Positions 8,360 through 17,614 of a DNA stretch of 64,000 bases are shown here, piece after piece (the first letter of the stretch is position 1; each line of letters opens with the position of its first letter). The notes under the pieces are model-generated. The model saw only the letters and a program-made list of their open reading frames with translations. It was not told the DNA's origin and ran no database searches. Position numbers and translations under genes: made by a program. The stretch is from Pseudomonas massiliensis (lineage in GTDB: Bacteria; Pseudomonadota; Gammaproteobacteria; Pseudomonadales; Pseudomonadaceae). The stretch lies in contig NZ_CCYK01000007.1 of assembly GCF_000826105.1 (NCBI RefSeq), positions 1,984,001 to 2,048,000 on the forward strand. The letters are read 5' to 3'.

Positions 8360-9429
8360 ACCGCCCCGTGGATCCAGCCGCCGAGGCCAGCAACCCAGGC
8401 GGTCAACGCAAGCCGCGCTCGAAGAAATGGTTATGGGCCAAGCGGCTGATGACCTGGAGCTGTTTCATTCTAGTGCCCGTGCTGCTGTTCATGCTCGTAC
8501 GCAACCTGGACTGGGCAGAGGTCACCCATGCGTTGCGCTCATACAAGCTCAGTACCCTGCTGATTGGGGGTGGCCTGGCTTTACTCAGCTACCTGGTGTT
8601 CAGTTCCTACGACCTGATCTCGCGTCGCTATACAGGGCACCGCCTGCCCACCACCAAGGTCTTGCCCTTGGCCTTCGTTTGCTACGCCTTCAACCTCAAC
8701 CTCAGTTCCTGGGTGGGAGGGATCGCCCTGCGCTACCGCCTCTATGGCAAGCTGGGCCTGAGCGTAGCCACCATCACCAAGATCCTCAGCCTGGGCCTGG
8801 TCACCAACTGGCTTGGCTACCTGCTGCTAGGCGGCGTGGTATTCGCCATGGGCCTGCCTGCCCTGCCTGATAGCGTGAAGATAGGTACCACCGGGCTGCG
8901 CCTGATCGGCGTAGCGATGGTCTTGGCCGGTTGCGCCTACCTGCTGGCCTGTCGCTTTTCCAAGCGTCGGACCTGGCGCGTGCGCAACCAGGAAATCACC
9001 CTTCCGTCCTTCCGCCTGGCCGCGCTGCAAGCAGCGACCGGCGCCTGCAACTGGGCGCTGATGGGCGCATTGATCTTTACGCTACTCCCGGAAAAGGTCG
9101 ATTACCTGACGGTGTTGGCCATTCTGCTGATCAGCAGTATCGCAGGCGTGATCACACACATTCCCGCGGGGCTGGGCGTACTGGAAACCATCTTCATCTC
9201 GCTGCTGCAAGGGCAATATTCCAAGGGGGCCTTGCTGGCCGCGCTGATTGCCTATCGGGCGTTGTACTTCCTGCTTCCATTGGCCATCGCCTGCCTGCTT
9301 TACCTGGTGCTGGAGCGCAAGACTGCCAAGGGTGAAGACCAGGTTTCCACAGCCCAACCCCAACAGGCACGCGACAACGAGCCCGCAGCGAAAAGCACCG
9401 AGAGCAAGCGCTATCCTGCGGCCGGATGA
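8356..9429 (+). CDS. ybhN: YbhN/UPF0104 family integral membrane protein
   Basis: A 357-residue protein of the lysylphosphatidylglycerol-synthetase transmembrane-region family. After a basic N-terminus (residues 15-33, KPRSKKWLWAKRL) there are about seven or eight membrane helices, with the family segments NLNLSSWVGGIALRYRLYGKLGLS and ITHIPAGLGVLETIFISLL. The ATG at 8356 overlaps the clsB stop (ATGA), completing the ybhP-clsB-ybhN operon. In E. coli YbhN is an accessory of this operon with a role in lipid transport or flipping not fully settled. The 3' end overlaps the convergent kinase gene by 19 bases. Confidence 0.82.
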   Translation: MNRPVDPAAEASNPGGQRKPRSKKWLWAKRLMTWSCFILVPVLLFMLVRNLDWAEVTHALRSYKLSTLLIGGGLALLSYLVFSSYDLISRRYTGHRLPTTKVLPLAFVCYAFNLNLSSWVGGIALRYRLYGKLGLSVATITKILSLGLVTNWLGYLLLGGVVFAMGLPALPDSVKIGTTGLRLIGVAMVLAGCAYLLACRFSKRRTWRVRNQEITLPSFRLAALQAATGACNWALMGALIFTLLPEKVDYLTVLAILLISSIAGVITHIPAGLGVLETIFISLLQGQYSKGALLAALIAYRALYFLLPLAIACLLYLVLERKTAKGEDQVSTAQPQQARDNEPAAKSTESKRYPAAG

Positions 9430-11417
9430 CCCAGCAGTTGACTGACACGTCGCCCGAGCTCTTCCAGGGAAAAGGGCTTGGTCAGCGTGTCCATCCCTTG
9501 ATCCCGACCACCCTGCGGCCTCTCGGGCTGCTGGGCATAACCGGTGATGAACAGCACGGGCAGGCCAGGGCGTAGGCTGCGCGCGGCCTGCGCCACTTGA
9601 CGACCGTCGAGCCCACCCGGCAATCCTATGTCTGTGACGAGAATGTCTATAGTCGCGGGGCGCCGAAGTTCATCCAAGGCCCCCGCGCCATCCGCCGCGC
9701 ACACCACCTGGTAGCCGAGTCCTCGCAGGGTTTCAGCGAGCAACGAACGGATCTCGGCTTCATCGTCAACCAGAAGTACGGTTTCCGAGGCCTGGGCAGG
9801 TTGCACGGGCGAGCTAGGAACCTCCGGTGCTACCACCGCCGAGGCGACCCTCGGCAAATAGATATCAACGCTGGTTCCCTGGCCAGGCGTGGACTGGATG
9901 CGCACAGTCCCGCCGGATTGCCGGGCGAAGCCGTACACCATCGAAAGCCCGAGCCCCGTGCCCTGGCCCATGGGTTTGGTGGTATAGAAGGGGTCGAATA
10001 CCCGGGCAAGCACTTCGGGGCCCATGCCAGTGCCCGAATCGGTGACCCGGATCACTACATAGGCACCCGGCGCCAGGGCCTCGCCGCCGGTTGCCTCGGC
10101 TCGTTGCTCGTGAAGCGCACAGCCGAGCCTGAGACTACCACCCCCTGGCATGGCATCTCGGGCATTGATGCACAGGTTCAACAGGGCGCTTTCCAGCTGG
10201 TTCGGATCGGCCATCACGCACCAGGCCGGATTGCCGAGCTCCCAGATACAGTGGATGCTCGGCCCCAAGGTTTGCTGTATCAAGGCTTCCAGTCCTTCAA
10301 TCAGTGCCGCCACCGGTACCGGCCTGGCATCCAGCGTCTGTCGCCTGGCAAAGGCCAGTAGCCGGTGGGTCAGTACCGCGGCCCTTTCAGCGGCGCCTCG
10401 GGCCGAAGCGATGTAGCGTTCCAGCTGCTCCGTACGGCCCTGCTCGAGACGCCTGCTCATCAGTTCCAGGCTGCCGGATATAGCGGTGAGCAGGTTATTG
10501 AAGTCGTGGGCCAATCCCCCAGTGAGCTGCCCCACCGCCTCCATCTTCTGGCTGTGGCGCAATAGTTCTTCGGTCTGTTCCAGCGCGGCGGCGCGCTCGC
10601 GTTCAACCGTCACATCGCGGCCTACCGCATTGTAGAAGCCTCCCCCAGGCACGGCTGCCCAGTTGATCCAGCGGTACCCGCCGCGCTTGTGCCGCAAGCG
10701 ACAGTCCATGTCGCGAAGCGTCTGGCCTTGCGCCAATGCTTGCGCGGCCCGCTGGCACACTGGCACGTCATCGGGATGCAGATAATCGAGGATGCTGCTG
10801 CCAAGCAACTCTGCCTCGGTGCGGCCCAACACCGTCTCCCAGGCCGGATTCGCCGCGGTTATCACCAGGTCAGCCTGGGTAACCAGCATGATGTCGGTGG
10901 AAAGCTGCCATAGCCGATTACGGTCGGCCGTACGTTCGGCTATCTCCCGCTCGAACTGGCTGGCCAATGCCTTGAGGTCGCGCTCGGCCTGGACCCGAGC
11001 CGTGGTTTCCAGCACAGTGCCCAGCACAGCTACCACCTGACCCTGGGCATCCCGTTGCGGGCTGAAGGAGAAGGTATACCAGGCCGGTTCCCGGTGCCCA
11101 TTGCGCTCGGCCGGCAGGCAATGGTCCTCACCCTGACAGGCCAGCCCGGCAAAAGCGCGAGCGACCATGGGCGCCAGCCGAGGCCCTGCGTGCGGCCATA
11201 AGGCCTCGAAGGGTTGCCCCACCACGGGCGCTCCCTGATGCAAAAGACCAGCGAAGGCATCGTTGTAGAACGTGTGCTGGGCCTCGCTCCAGATAAGACA
11301 CTGCGGGAAGCGCGACTCGAGGATGGAGAACAGCCCATGCTTGAGGCAATCCGGCCAGCCCTGCCAGCGCCCCAAGGGGCTGTCTTGCCACGGATAGCTA
11401 CGAATCCGGTCGCTCAT
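9411..11417 (-). CDS. PAS-containing hybrid sensor histidine kinase
   Basis: A 668-residue cytoplasmic sensor with no membrane segments. An N-terminal PAS-like region (RFPQCLIWSEAQHTFYNDAF) is followed by a coiled-coil, a second PAS domain (ANPAWETVLGRTEAELLGSS, HPDD), a HisKA domain with His304 in GLAHDFNN, an HATPase with N, G1 (DSGTGMG) and G2 (GTGLGLSM) boxes, and a C-terminal receiver with phospho-acceptor Asp near residue 596 (VTDIGLPGG). The start at 11417 (MSDRIRSYPW) is preferred; longer in-frame ATGs at 11447 and 11462 lack ribosome sites. No partner regulator is adjacent. Its 3' end overlaps ybhN convergently. Confidence 0.85.
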   Translation of the reverse strand: MSDRIRSYPWQDSPLGRWQGWPDCLKHGLFSILESRFPQCLIWSEAQHTFYNDAFAGLLHQGAPVVGQPFEALWPHAGPRLAPMVARAFAGLACQGEDHCLPAERNGHREPAWYTFSFSPQRDAQGQVVAVLGTVLETTARVQAERDLKALASQFEREIAERTADRNRLWQLSTDIMLVTQADLVITAANPAWETVLGRTEAELLGSSILDYLHPDDVPVCQRAAQALAQGQTLRDMDCRLRHKRGGYRWINWAAVPGGGFYNAVGRDVTVERERAAALEQTEELLRHSQKMEAVGQLTGGLAHDFNNLLTAISGSLELMSRRLEQGRTEQLERYIASARGAAERAAVLTHRLLAFARRQTLDARPVPVAALIEGLEALIQQTLGPSIHCIWELGNPAWCVMADPNQLESALLNLCINARDAMPGGGSLRLGCALHEQRAEATGGEALAPGAYVVIRVTDSGTGMGPEVLARVFDPFYTTKPMGQGTGLGLSMVYGFARQSGGTVRIQSTPGQGTSVDIYLPRVASAVVAPEVPSSPVQPAQASETVLLVDDEAEIRSLLAETLRGLGYQVVCAADGAGALDELRRPATIDILVTDIGLPGGLDGRQVAQAARSLRPGLPVLFITGYAQQPERPQGGRDQGMDTLTKPFSLEELGRRVSQLLGHPAAG

Positions 11418-11685
11418 CGCACCTTGCGAATAAGGGAAGGACAACATCTTTGACTGGAGCATCGGCTAGGCCTTGAGCACAACGACAGGACCATTCTTGA
11501 CCAACCAGCCGGCAACCGCAATCAAACGGATCCGTTCCCTGTCGCAGGTCAATAAATCTCCCAACGCCAGGCGTATTCCTTCAAAGCATCGCGTGCTTTC
11601 CCATGGTGACAATCGCCCGCCAGGCCTCTACGGGGCAAGGGTTCATCTCTAGGCTGCGTCATATCAACGGCAGCTGAGGATGGAC

Positions 11686-12486
11686 ATGCTCATGACAGGC
11701 CCACAACGTTCAACAGGCTCGGCGCTGGCCTGGTCGCTTGGCGCGGCAGCCGTGCCGCTCATTGCAGGCTTCGGGCTGACCTGGGCGATGGTCGACGACG
11801 CTTTGCGCAAACAGAACATCGCCATCGGCCAGGCTGCGGTCACCAGTATCGACCGCTTACTGGACGAAGTCACAGGTACTTCCGAGGCCCTGGTGCCGTT
11901 ACTGGGGCAACGCTGCGAAACGGTCCTGCCCACGCTGCGCGCCGTCGTCAGTGAAAACCCCTGGGTACGCTCCGCCAGCCTGCTGTACAAGAGCAAAGCC
12001 TATTGCCACAGCGTCAACGGGACTACTGGCGCGCCTGCCGGGCCGAACCGCTCCGTGCCGGGTGATCTTCGCGCCTCGACCCTGACACTCCAGCACCCGG
12101 GAAGCCGCGTCCAGGACCATGGCACCCTGCGTTCGCTCCATGACGACGGCACCCATGGCGTGGAAGTGCTGATAGACAACCGGGTACTGGTGGATCGACT
12201 GGACCTTATCAGCGGCAGCACGGATGTAGCCATGAACGTCAATGGCATGTACCTCTGGGATGACGGCTCACTGCTGAGAGGAGAACTTCGCCAGAACCCC
12301 CGCTACCGGGCGCAGACCCTGTCGGCCCGCTATGACTATGCCATGCACAGCAGTGTATCGGCCGAGGACCTGGTGAACCTGCTCACCGGCAAGCTGACCA
12401 CGTTGCTCGGTACCCTGATGATGGGGTCCATATTAAGCGGCGGGCTGTGCCACTGGCTGTTGACACGGCCACGACGCGAACTCTGA
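11686..12486 (+). CDS. CSS-domain membrane sensor lacking the EAL domain
   Basis: This is the N-terminal half of a CSS-EAL cyclic-di-GMP phosphodiesterase: membrane helix at about residues 14-34, a periplasmic CSS domain with Cys77 and Cys107 (YCHS, in place of the usual CSS triplet), and a second helix near 233-260. The protein stops at RPRREL, exactly where the catalytic EAL domain starts in relatives such as the gene at 14004. No EAL remnant follows, because hpd ends 47 bases later. It could be a truncated gene or a stand-alone disulfide/DsbA-type redox sensor. The ATG at 11686 is favoured since GAGG lies 6 bases upstream; an ATG at 11680 is too close to it. Confidence 0.75.
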   Translation: MLMTGPQRSTGSALAWSLGAAAVPLIAGFGLTWAMVDDALRKQNIAIGQAAVTSIDRLLDEVTGTSEALVPLLGQRCETVLPTLRAVVSENPWVRSASLLYKSKAYCHSVNGTTGAPAGPNRSVPGDLRASTLTLQHPGSRVQDHGTLRSLHDDGTHGVEVLIDNRVLVDRLDLISGSTDVAMNVNGMYLWDDGSLLRGELRQNPRYRAQTLSARYDYAMHSSVSAEDLVNLLTGKLTTLLGTLMMGSILSGGLCHWLLTRPRREL

Positions 12487-12498
12487 GCGTTAGGCCAG

Positions 12499-12527
12499 GA
12501 GGCAGCTGTCACCCTGCCTGCTGCCTC
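12499..12527. terminator. Possible bidirectional terminator between CSS gene and hpd
   Basis: Inverted repeat GAGGCAGC/GCTGCCTC with a 13-base loop, in the 46-bp gap between two converging genes. There is no U-tract on either side, so termination is likely but not proven. Confidence 0.4.
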
Positions 12528-12532
12528 AACCT

Positions 12533-13609
12533 TCATGATGTTTGCAGAACGCCTCTACGAACCTGGTCTCGCTCGATGGATTCGAACAAGGCCTTGAAGT
12601 TGCCCTCTCCGAAACCTTCATCACCCTTTCGCTGGATGAACTCGAAGAATACAGGCCCAAGCAGGGTTTCGGAAAATATCTGCAAGAGCAGACGCTTGTC
12701 GCCGGCCTCACTGGCACCATCCAGCAGGATGCCGCGGCTGCGCAGCGCTTCGGTGGGCTCGCCGTGACCAGGTACGCGCTCCTCGAGCATTTCATAATAG
12801 GTAGCCGGAGGCGCCGTCATGAACCGCATGCCCAAGGCCTTCAGGGCATCCCAGGTCGCGACGAGATCGTCAGTGAGGAAGGCCACATGCTGAATACCCT
12901 CACCATTGAACTTCATGAGGAACTCTTCGATCTGCCCTGCGCCCTTGGAGGACTCTTCGTTCAACGGAATGCGGATAAGCCCGTCGGGCGCGGTCATGGC
13001 CCTGGAGGTCAGCCCGGTATACTCGCCGGTAATGTCGAAGTAGCGAATCTCGCGGAAGTTGAACAGCTTCTCATAGAACCCGGCCCAGTAACTCATCCGC
13101 CCGCGATACACATTGTGGGTCAGATGGTCGATGATTTTCAGGCCCGCTCCGCGCGGATGCCGGTCCACCCCTTCCAGGAACACGAAGTCGATATCGTAAA
13201 TGGAGCTGCCTTCCCCGAACCGGTCGATCAGGTACAGGGGCGCGCCGCCAATGCCCTTGATCGCAGGCAGCCGCAACTCCATCGGCCCGGTGGGAATCTC
13301 GATCGGCTGGGCTCCAAGCTCCAGCGCCCTGGCATAGGCCTGCTGGGCATTGGCTACCCGGAACGCCATGCCGCAAGCCGAAGGCCCATGCTCGGCGGCG
13401 AAGTAGGAAGCCACGCTGTGTGGCTCGCTGTTGAGGATGAGGTTGATCTCGCCCTGGCGATACAGGCGGACCTGCTTGGAACGATGGTTGGCCACATGTG
13501 TAAAGCCCATCATGGCGAAAACGGGCTCCAGCACGTCCGGAGTGGGTGAAGCAAACTCGATGAACTCGAAGCCTTGCAGGCCCATGGGGTTTTCAAAGAT
13601 ATCAGGCAT
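12533..13609 (-). CDS. hpd: 4-hydroxyphenylpyruvate dioxygenase
   Basis: A 358-residue non-haem iron oxygenase that turns 4-hydroxyphenylpyruvate into homogentisate in tyrosine catabolism. The two vicinal-oxygen-chelate halves are intact and the iron ligands are His162 (DHLTHNV), His241 (GIQHVAF) and Glu323 (FFEFIQR), matching Pseudomonas HPD in spacing. The stop-end hairpin separates it from the convergent CSS gene. The upstream region is long (394 bp) and AT-rich. The homogentisate genes hmgA, fahA and maiA are not next to it. Not to be confused with the other vicinal-oxygen-chelate enzyme at 61752. Confidence 0.96.
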   Translation of the reverse strand: MPDIFENPMGLQGFEFIEFASPTPDVLEPVFAMMGFTHVANHRSKQVRLYRQGEINLILNSEPHSVASYFAAEHGPSACGMAFRVANAQQAYARALELGAQPIEIPTGPMELRLPAIKGIGGAPLYLIDRFGEGSSIYDIDFVFLEGVDRHPRGAGLKIIDHLTHNVYRGRMSYWAGFYEKLFNFREIRYFDITGEYTGLTSRAMTAPDGLIRIPLNEESSKGAGQIEEFLMKFNGEGIQHVAFLTDDLVATWDALKALGMRFMTAPPATYYEMLEERVPGHGEPTEALRSRGILLDGASEAGDKRLLLQIFSETLLGPVFFEFIQRKGDEGFGEGNFKALFESIERDQVRRGVLQTS

Positions 13610-14003
13610 GATCGAACGCTCGTAGTAAATGGAATGAACCGGTACTCAACGAGCATCGAAAGGTGGCGCGCCAGGCAGCCCGCGGGTACTTCGCGACAGG
13701 TGGTCGCCCAGCAGCAACTGGAAACCGAATGACTGCATCCGAGGGCCTCCGCCTGGCCTTATTGTTTTATGCGTAATTGGATTCTACTTACCGTAATCCG
13801 CTTTGTCCTCGTAATTTTCTCCTCACATGCAGCGCTCCGCCAAATAGTGACGCTTGCGCATCGTTCCGCTGCTGATGCGCGGGGCCTGGAATGCGAGGAC
13901 ACACAGCGCTCAAGCACTTTCGTCTACATACGTCTATCATGCCGCCAGCCCAGGGCTACGACGCGAAGCAGCGCCAGCCCATTGCCTCTGACTGGAGCCT
14001 GTC
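13610..14003. other. Divergent intergenic region between hpd and the CSS-EAL gene
   Basis: 394 bp without a supportable gene. The half nearest hpd is GC-rich; the centre (about 13755-13830) is AT-rich and holds a GGATT-N11-AATCC dyad at 13779-13799 that could be an operator or part of a promoter. No PhhR-type TGTAAA/TTTACA box or clear sigma-54 GG-N10-GC element was seen. Confidence 0.5.
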
Positions 14004-15575
14004 ATGCCGCTTCGCCGCAAGCCTCACCTATCCATTGGCCACTGGCTGGGCCTGGCCGCGATCACCCTCCTGCCGCTGGCTGCCGGCTTCCCCTTGCTAG
14101 GCTGGCAGGCCGAACGCGATCTTGCCAGCCAGTCGAGGTTTCAAGCCGCCCAGGCCGTGGCTGCATTGGAGCGGGTACTGGACAACGCGGCCGCCGCCGC
14201 GCAGGCACTGGCGGCCCTTCCTGGCCAGCCGTGCGAGCAGGCGGTGCTGGAACTGCGCCGTCAGGTGACCGGCAACCCCTATGTGCGCAGTACCGCGCTA
14301 GCCACCCCTGACACCGTTTACTGCACCTCATTGCAGGGCCCTTACAGCGAAGCCCTGGCCGCTGGCGATTTCGTGGCTGGTCGCTTGCGCCTGTTCGCCG
14401 CCGACCGGGTGACCCCAGGCCGTGCGTTGCTGGTCTATCGCCATCCCACCACCCAGGGTTCGGCTCTGGCCACCGTGGATGCAGAGCACCTGGGCAACGC
14501 CCTGGCCGTTGCCGAGCCGGGGAGCCAGTTGATCCTGAAAGTAGGCGCGGCCTGGCTGAAGGCGGATGGCACGGTAGCAGCCAACGAGCCACCCCGCTTC
14601 GAGGTGGCGGCCAGCATGGCGGCGTCCACGCGTTATCCGTTTTCCATCCTCAGTGGTTACCCAGGGTCCGCCACCGAACGGCAGTGGCTCAGGGACGCAC
14701 CCATCCTGGCCCTGCTGGGGCTGTTGGGCCTGACGGCGGCGCTGGGCACGTACTGGCAGCGGCAACGTGCGGGGTCGCAGCGCCAGGAACTGGAGCGCGC
14801 CTTGGCCGCTGGCGAGTTCATTCCTTTCTTCCAGCCCATCGTCGCCAGCGACGACGGACGTTGCACGGGCCTGGAGGTGTTGATGCGGTGGCAGCATCCG
14901 GAAGACGGACTCATCCGGCCCGATCTGTTCACCCCCTACGCCGAAGGCTGCGGCCTGATCGTGCCCATGACCCGTGACCTGCTGCGCCAGACGGCTGCGA
15001 TCCTGGCGCCGCAGCTTCCATGCCTGGAGGCTGGCTTCCATGTAGGGGTCAACCTCACGGCCGCTCATTGCGAGGCGCCTACCCTGGTCGAGGACTGTCG
15101 TGAGTTCCTTGAGCAGTTTCCCAAGGGCCATGTGCAATTGGTACTTGAACTGACCGAGCGTGAACTGATCGTGCCTACTGCGCAAACCCTGGAGCGACTG
15201 GCAGCGGTGCGAGCGCTGGGGGTGAAGATCGCTCTGGATGACTTTGGCACCGGGCATTCCAGCCTGGCCTATCTACAGCAGTTCCAGGTCGACTACCTGA
15301 AGATCGACCAGCGCTTCGTGGCGATGATCGACACCGAGGCGCTTAGCCGACATATCGTTGACAGCGTCATCGCCCTGTGCGCGAAACTGGGGCTGGACGT
15401 GGTTGCCGAAGGCGTCGAGACCGCGGCCCAGCACGCCTACCTGGCCAGCCATGGCGTGGCTTACCTACAAGGCTACCTGTTCGCCCGGCCCATGCACGCC
15501 GATGCATTCATCGACTATATAAGCAGTGCCCGCCCAAGGGCCGAGCAACTGGCATCCTGCGCCGCGCTAGGGTAA
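14004..15575 (+). CDS. CSS-EAL cyclic-di-GMP phosphodiesterase
   Basis: A 523-residue inner-membrane enzyme. Helix 1 is at about 12-33; a periplasmic CSS redox-sensing domain follows with Cys77 and Cys107 (YCTSL, variant of CSS); helix 2 is at 231-251. The EAL domain (about 262-505) has EVLMR at 291-295 in place of EAL-L-R, Asn350, Glu384, LDDFGTG at 411-417, Lys433 (LKID) and EGVE at 469-472, so all catalytic and metal residues are present. In E. coli relatives, DsbA/DsbB-controlled disulfides in the CSS domain switch c-di-GMP hydrolysis. A GGAG lies 7 bases before the start. Confidence 0.88.
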   Translation: MPLRRKPHLSIGHWLGLAAITLLPLAAGFPLLGWQAERDLASQSRFQAAQAVAALERVLDNAAAAAQALAALPGQPCEQAVLELRRQVTGNPYVRSTALATPDTVYCTSLQGPYSEALAAGDFVAGRLRLFAADRVTPGRALLVYRHPTTQGSALATVDAEHLGNALAVAEPGSQLILKVGAAWLKADGTVAANEPPRFEVAASMAASTRYPFSILSGYPGSATERQWLRDAPILALLGLLGLTAALGTYWQRQRAGSQRQELERALAAGEFIPFFQPIVASDDGRCTGLEVLMRWQHPEDGLIRPDLFTPYAEGCGLIVPMTRDLLRQTAAILAPQLPCLEAGFHVGVNLTAAHCEAPTLVEDCREFLEQFPKGHVQLVLELTERELIVPTAQTLERLAAVRALGVKIALDDFGTGHSSLAYLQQFQVDYLKIDQRFVAMIDTEALSRHIVDSVIALCAKLGLDVVAEGVETAAQHAYLASHGVAYLQGYLFARPMHADAFIDYISSARPRAEQLASCAALG

Positions 15576-15620
15576 CGTGCCGGCCCCGCCGCGCCCTGAT
15601 CTTAGCCAATAGAGGTTTTC

Positions 15621-16502
15621 GTGTTCCGAGGCATCGCTGCATCCGTTCTCGCATCGTCGCTGTTTGCCCTGATGTACTACTACACCTCGTTCCTTCAGCC
15701 CTTGACCGGCGAGGAAGTGTTCGGCTGGCGAATGTTGCTGACCCTACCCTGCGTCACTCTGTTCCTGCTGATCACTGGCGACTGGCGGCTGGCCGCGGGG
15801 GTGCTGCGACGCATCGCCCAGCGACCGGTACGCCTGCTTGGGTCGATGGCCACGTCCGCCCTGATGGGCTTGCAGCTCTGGCTGTTCCTCTGGGCGCCCC
15901 TGCATGGCCGCAGCCTGGAAGTCTCCATGGGGTATTTTCTCCTGCCGCTGGCGATGGTGCTGACCGGCAAGCTGCTGTGGGGCGAGTCGCTGTCCCGCCC
16001 CCAGAAGATCGCCGTGGCCCTGGCCGCGCTGGGTGTAGGGCATGAGTTGGCGCGCCACGGCAGTTTCGCCTGGGAGACGCTGCTGGTCACTTTGGGCTAC
16101 CCGGCCTATTTCATTCTGCGGCGGCGCCTGCGTACCGATCACCTGGGCGGCCTGTGGACCGACATGCTGCTGATGGCCCCTGCCGCGCTCTACTTCGTGC
16201 GCACCGGCCCGCTCAGCGAAGCGGACCTGGCCCAGCACCCAGCGCTCTGGTGGCTGATTCCCGGCCTCGGGGTGATCAGCGCGCTGGCCTTGGTCAGTTA
16301 TGTTTTGGCGAGCCGCCAGTTACCGTTCAGCCTGTTCGGCCTGCTCAGCTATGTCGAGCCGGTGCTGCTGGTAGCGGTTTCGCTGATGCTTGGCGAAACC
16401 ATCGCCCCTGAGCAATGGCCCACCTACGCCGCTATCTGGGCGGCGGTAGCCGTATTGGTCATGGCAGGGCTCAGGCATTTGCTCAAGCGAGGCGCGCGCT
16501 AG
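15621..16502 (+). CDS. EamA/RarD-family membrane transporter
   Basis: A 293-residue protein with ten predicted membrane helices in two five-helix EamA repeats, of the RarD (chloramphenicol-sensitive) subgroup: early FALMYYYTSFLQPLTGEEVFGWRM, then LQLWLFLWAPLHGRSLEVSMGYFLLPL, and the C-terminal half FSLFGLLSYVEPVLLVAVSLMLGE. These are drug/metabolite transporters of mostly unknown cargo. The start is a GTG at 15621 with GAGG five bases upstream. The 3' end faces the AEC transporter gene across 11 bases. Confidence 0.85.
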   Translation: MFRGIAASVLASSLFALMYYYTSFLQPLTGEEVFGWRMLLTLPCVTLFLLITGDWRLAAGVLRRIAQRPVRLLGSMATSALMGLQLWLFLWAPLHGRSLEVSMGYFLLPLAMVLTGKLLWGESLSRPQKIAVALAALGVGHELARHGSFAWETLLVTLGYPAYFILRRRLRTDHLGGLWTDMLLMAPAALYFVRTGPLSEADLAQHPALWWLIPGLGVISALALVSYVLASRQLPFSLFGLLSYVEPVLLVAVSLMLGETIAPEQWPTYAAIWAAVAVLVMAGLRHLLKRGAR

Positions 16503-16513
16503 ACAACGCGCCA

Positions 16514-17449
16514 CTAGGGCAGTGACCGCGCCAACCCCAACCAGGCGCTCATGGTGAGAAAGGCCCCCAGGGTAGTCATCACCAGAGTAGCCGCGCAACG
16601 CTCTTCCAGACCGAAGCGCTGGCCCACGATGGGATACACGCTCATCATCGGAGCCGCGGCGAGGAGCACTCCAGCCAGCGCCAGCTGGGGTTCGATGCCG
16701 CCGACCAGCCACATGGCGGCAGCCACCAGTACCGGATGCAACAGCAGCTTGCCGAGACCTACACCGGCTATCTGCCGGAGATGCCCGCCGACCGGTGTAC
16801 CGTATAGCACCCCGCCAATGGCCACCAGCGCGACCGGCACCGATGCCTCGGCCAGCAGTTGGATGACGCGCGCGACGGGTGGCGGTACTGACCAGCGGGT
16901 AAGCGACAGCATCAGGGCCAGCACGATACCGATAATCAGCGGGTTATGGCTCAAGCGCGCCAGGGTTTCCTCCATAATCCGCCTGGCGCCCCCTCCCTGC
17001 CCACGCCCCGCCTCGGCGAGGGCCAGCCCCAGTGGCACCAGCAGCAGGTTCTCCAGCAGCATGGTCAAGGCCAACGCGACGGCCGCGCCGGGCCCTGCGA
17101 CCATCAGGGCAACGGGATAGCCGATCACGCCAGTGTTGCCCACGCACAGGCCCAGCCCGGCGATGGCCGCCTCCGTCCTGCTGGCGCCGCCGCGCCTGAA
17201 GGCGGCCCAGCCAAGCGCGAAACTGAGCAGCGAGGCCAGGGCATAGGCTGTCAGGTAGCCGGGCTCCAGCACCTGCCCGATCGGGCGTTGCCCCAGGGCC
17301 TGAATCAACAGGCAGGGCAACGCCAGGGTGATCACGAAGGCGCCTAGTCCGCGCACCTGTTCACTACTGACAAGGCCGAACCGGCGCAACAGGTAACCCA
17401 GGCCAATCAAAATGAAAATGGGCGAAGTGATCCCCAATACCGCAGCCAT
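16514..17449 (-). CDS. AEC-family (auxin efflux carrier type) permease
   Basis: A 311-residue membrane protein with about ten helices and the AEC repeats: FILIGLGYLLRRFGLVS at the N-terminus, GLCVGNTGVIGYPVAL in the middle and AAAPMMSVYPIVGQRFGLEE near the end. Family members export malate, malonate or related organic acids or amino-acid derivatives; the substrate here is unknown. The ATG at 17449 (MAAVLGITSP) has GGGA five bases upstream, whereas the longer frame upstream has none. Converges on the EamA gene. Confidence 0.83.
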   Translation of the reverse strand: MAAVLGITSPIFILIGLGYLLRRFGLVSSEQVRGLGAFVITLALPCLLIQALGQRPIGQVLEPGYLTAYALASLLSFALGWAAFRRGGASRTEAAIAGLGLCVGNTGVIGYPVALMVAGPGAAVALALTMLLENLLLVPLGLALAEAGRGQGGGARRIMEETLARLSHNPLIIGIVLALMLSLTRWSVPPPVARVIQLLAEASVPVALVAIGGVLYGTPVGGHLRQIAGVGLGKLLLHPVLVAAAMWLVGGIEPQLALAGVLLAAAPMMSVYPIVGQRFGLEERCAATLVMTTLGAFLTMSAWLGLARSLP

Positions 17450-17614
17450 GCTATCCCTGCCTTCGTCAGTTTTGCGCGAGCATGCGCACACTGCAGCCAG
17501 CGGGCAAGGCTTTTGCCTGGCCACGGCGGGATATTTTCCCCGCTGGCGCTTTCCAAACCCCAGGCGCGCGGCTTCCATAGACAGCGGCCCTCAGTTTGAA
17601 GAGAATGCTGCCCC

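Noticed and set aside
11417..11462. Longer starts for the hybrid kinase
   Set aside because: ATGs at 11447 and 11462 have no ribosome site, so the start at 11417 was used.
13610..13800. Sigma-54/PhhR promoter of hpd
   Set aside because: The expected GG-N10-GC and TGTAAA/TTTACA elements were looked for on the minus strand and not found.
13769..14311. Alternative plus-strand frame before the CSS-EAL gene
   Set aside because: It runs through the start of the CSS-EAL gene in another frame, begins in an AT-rich promoter region, and has no ribosome site.
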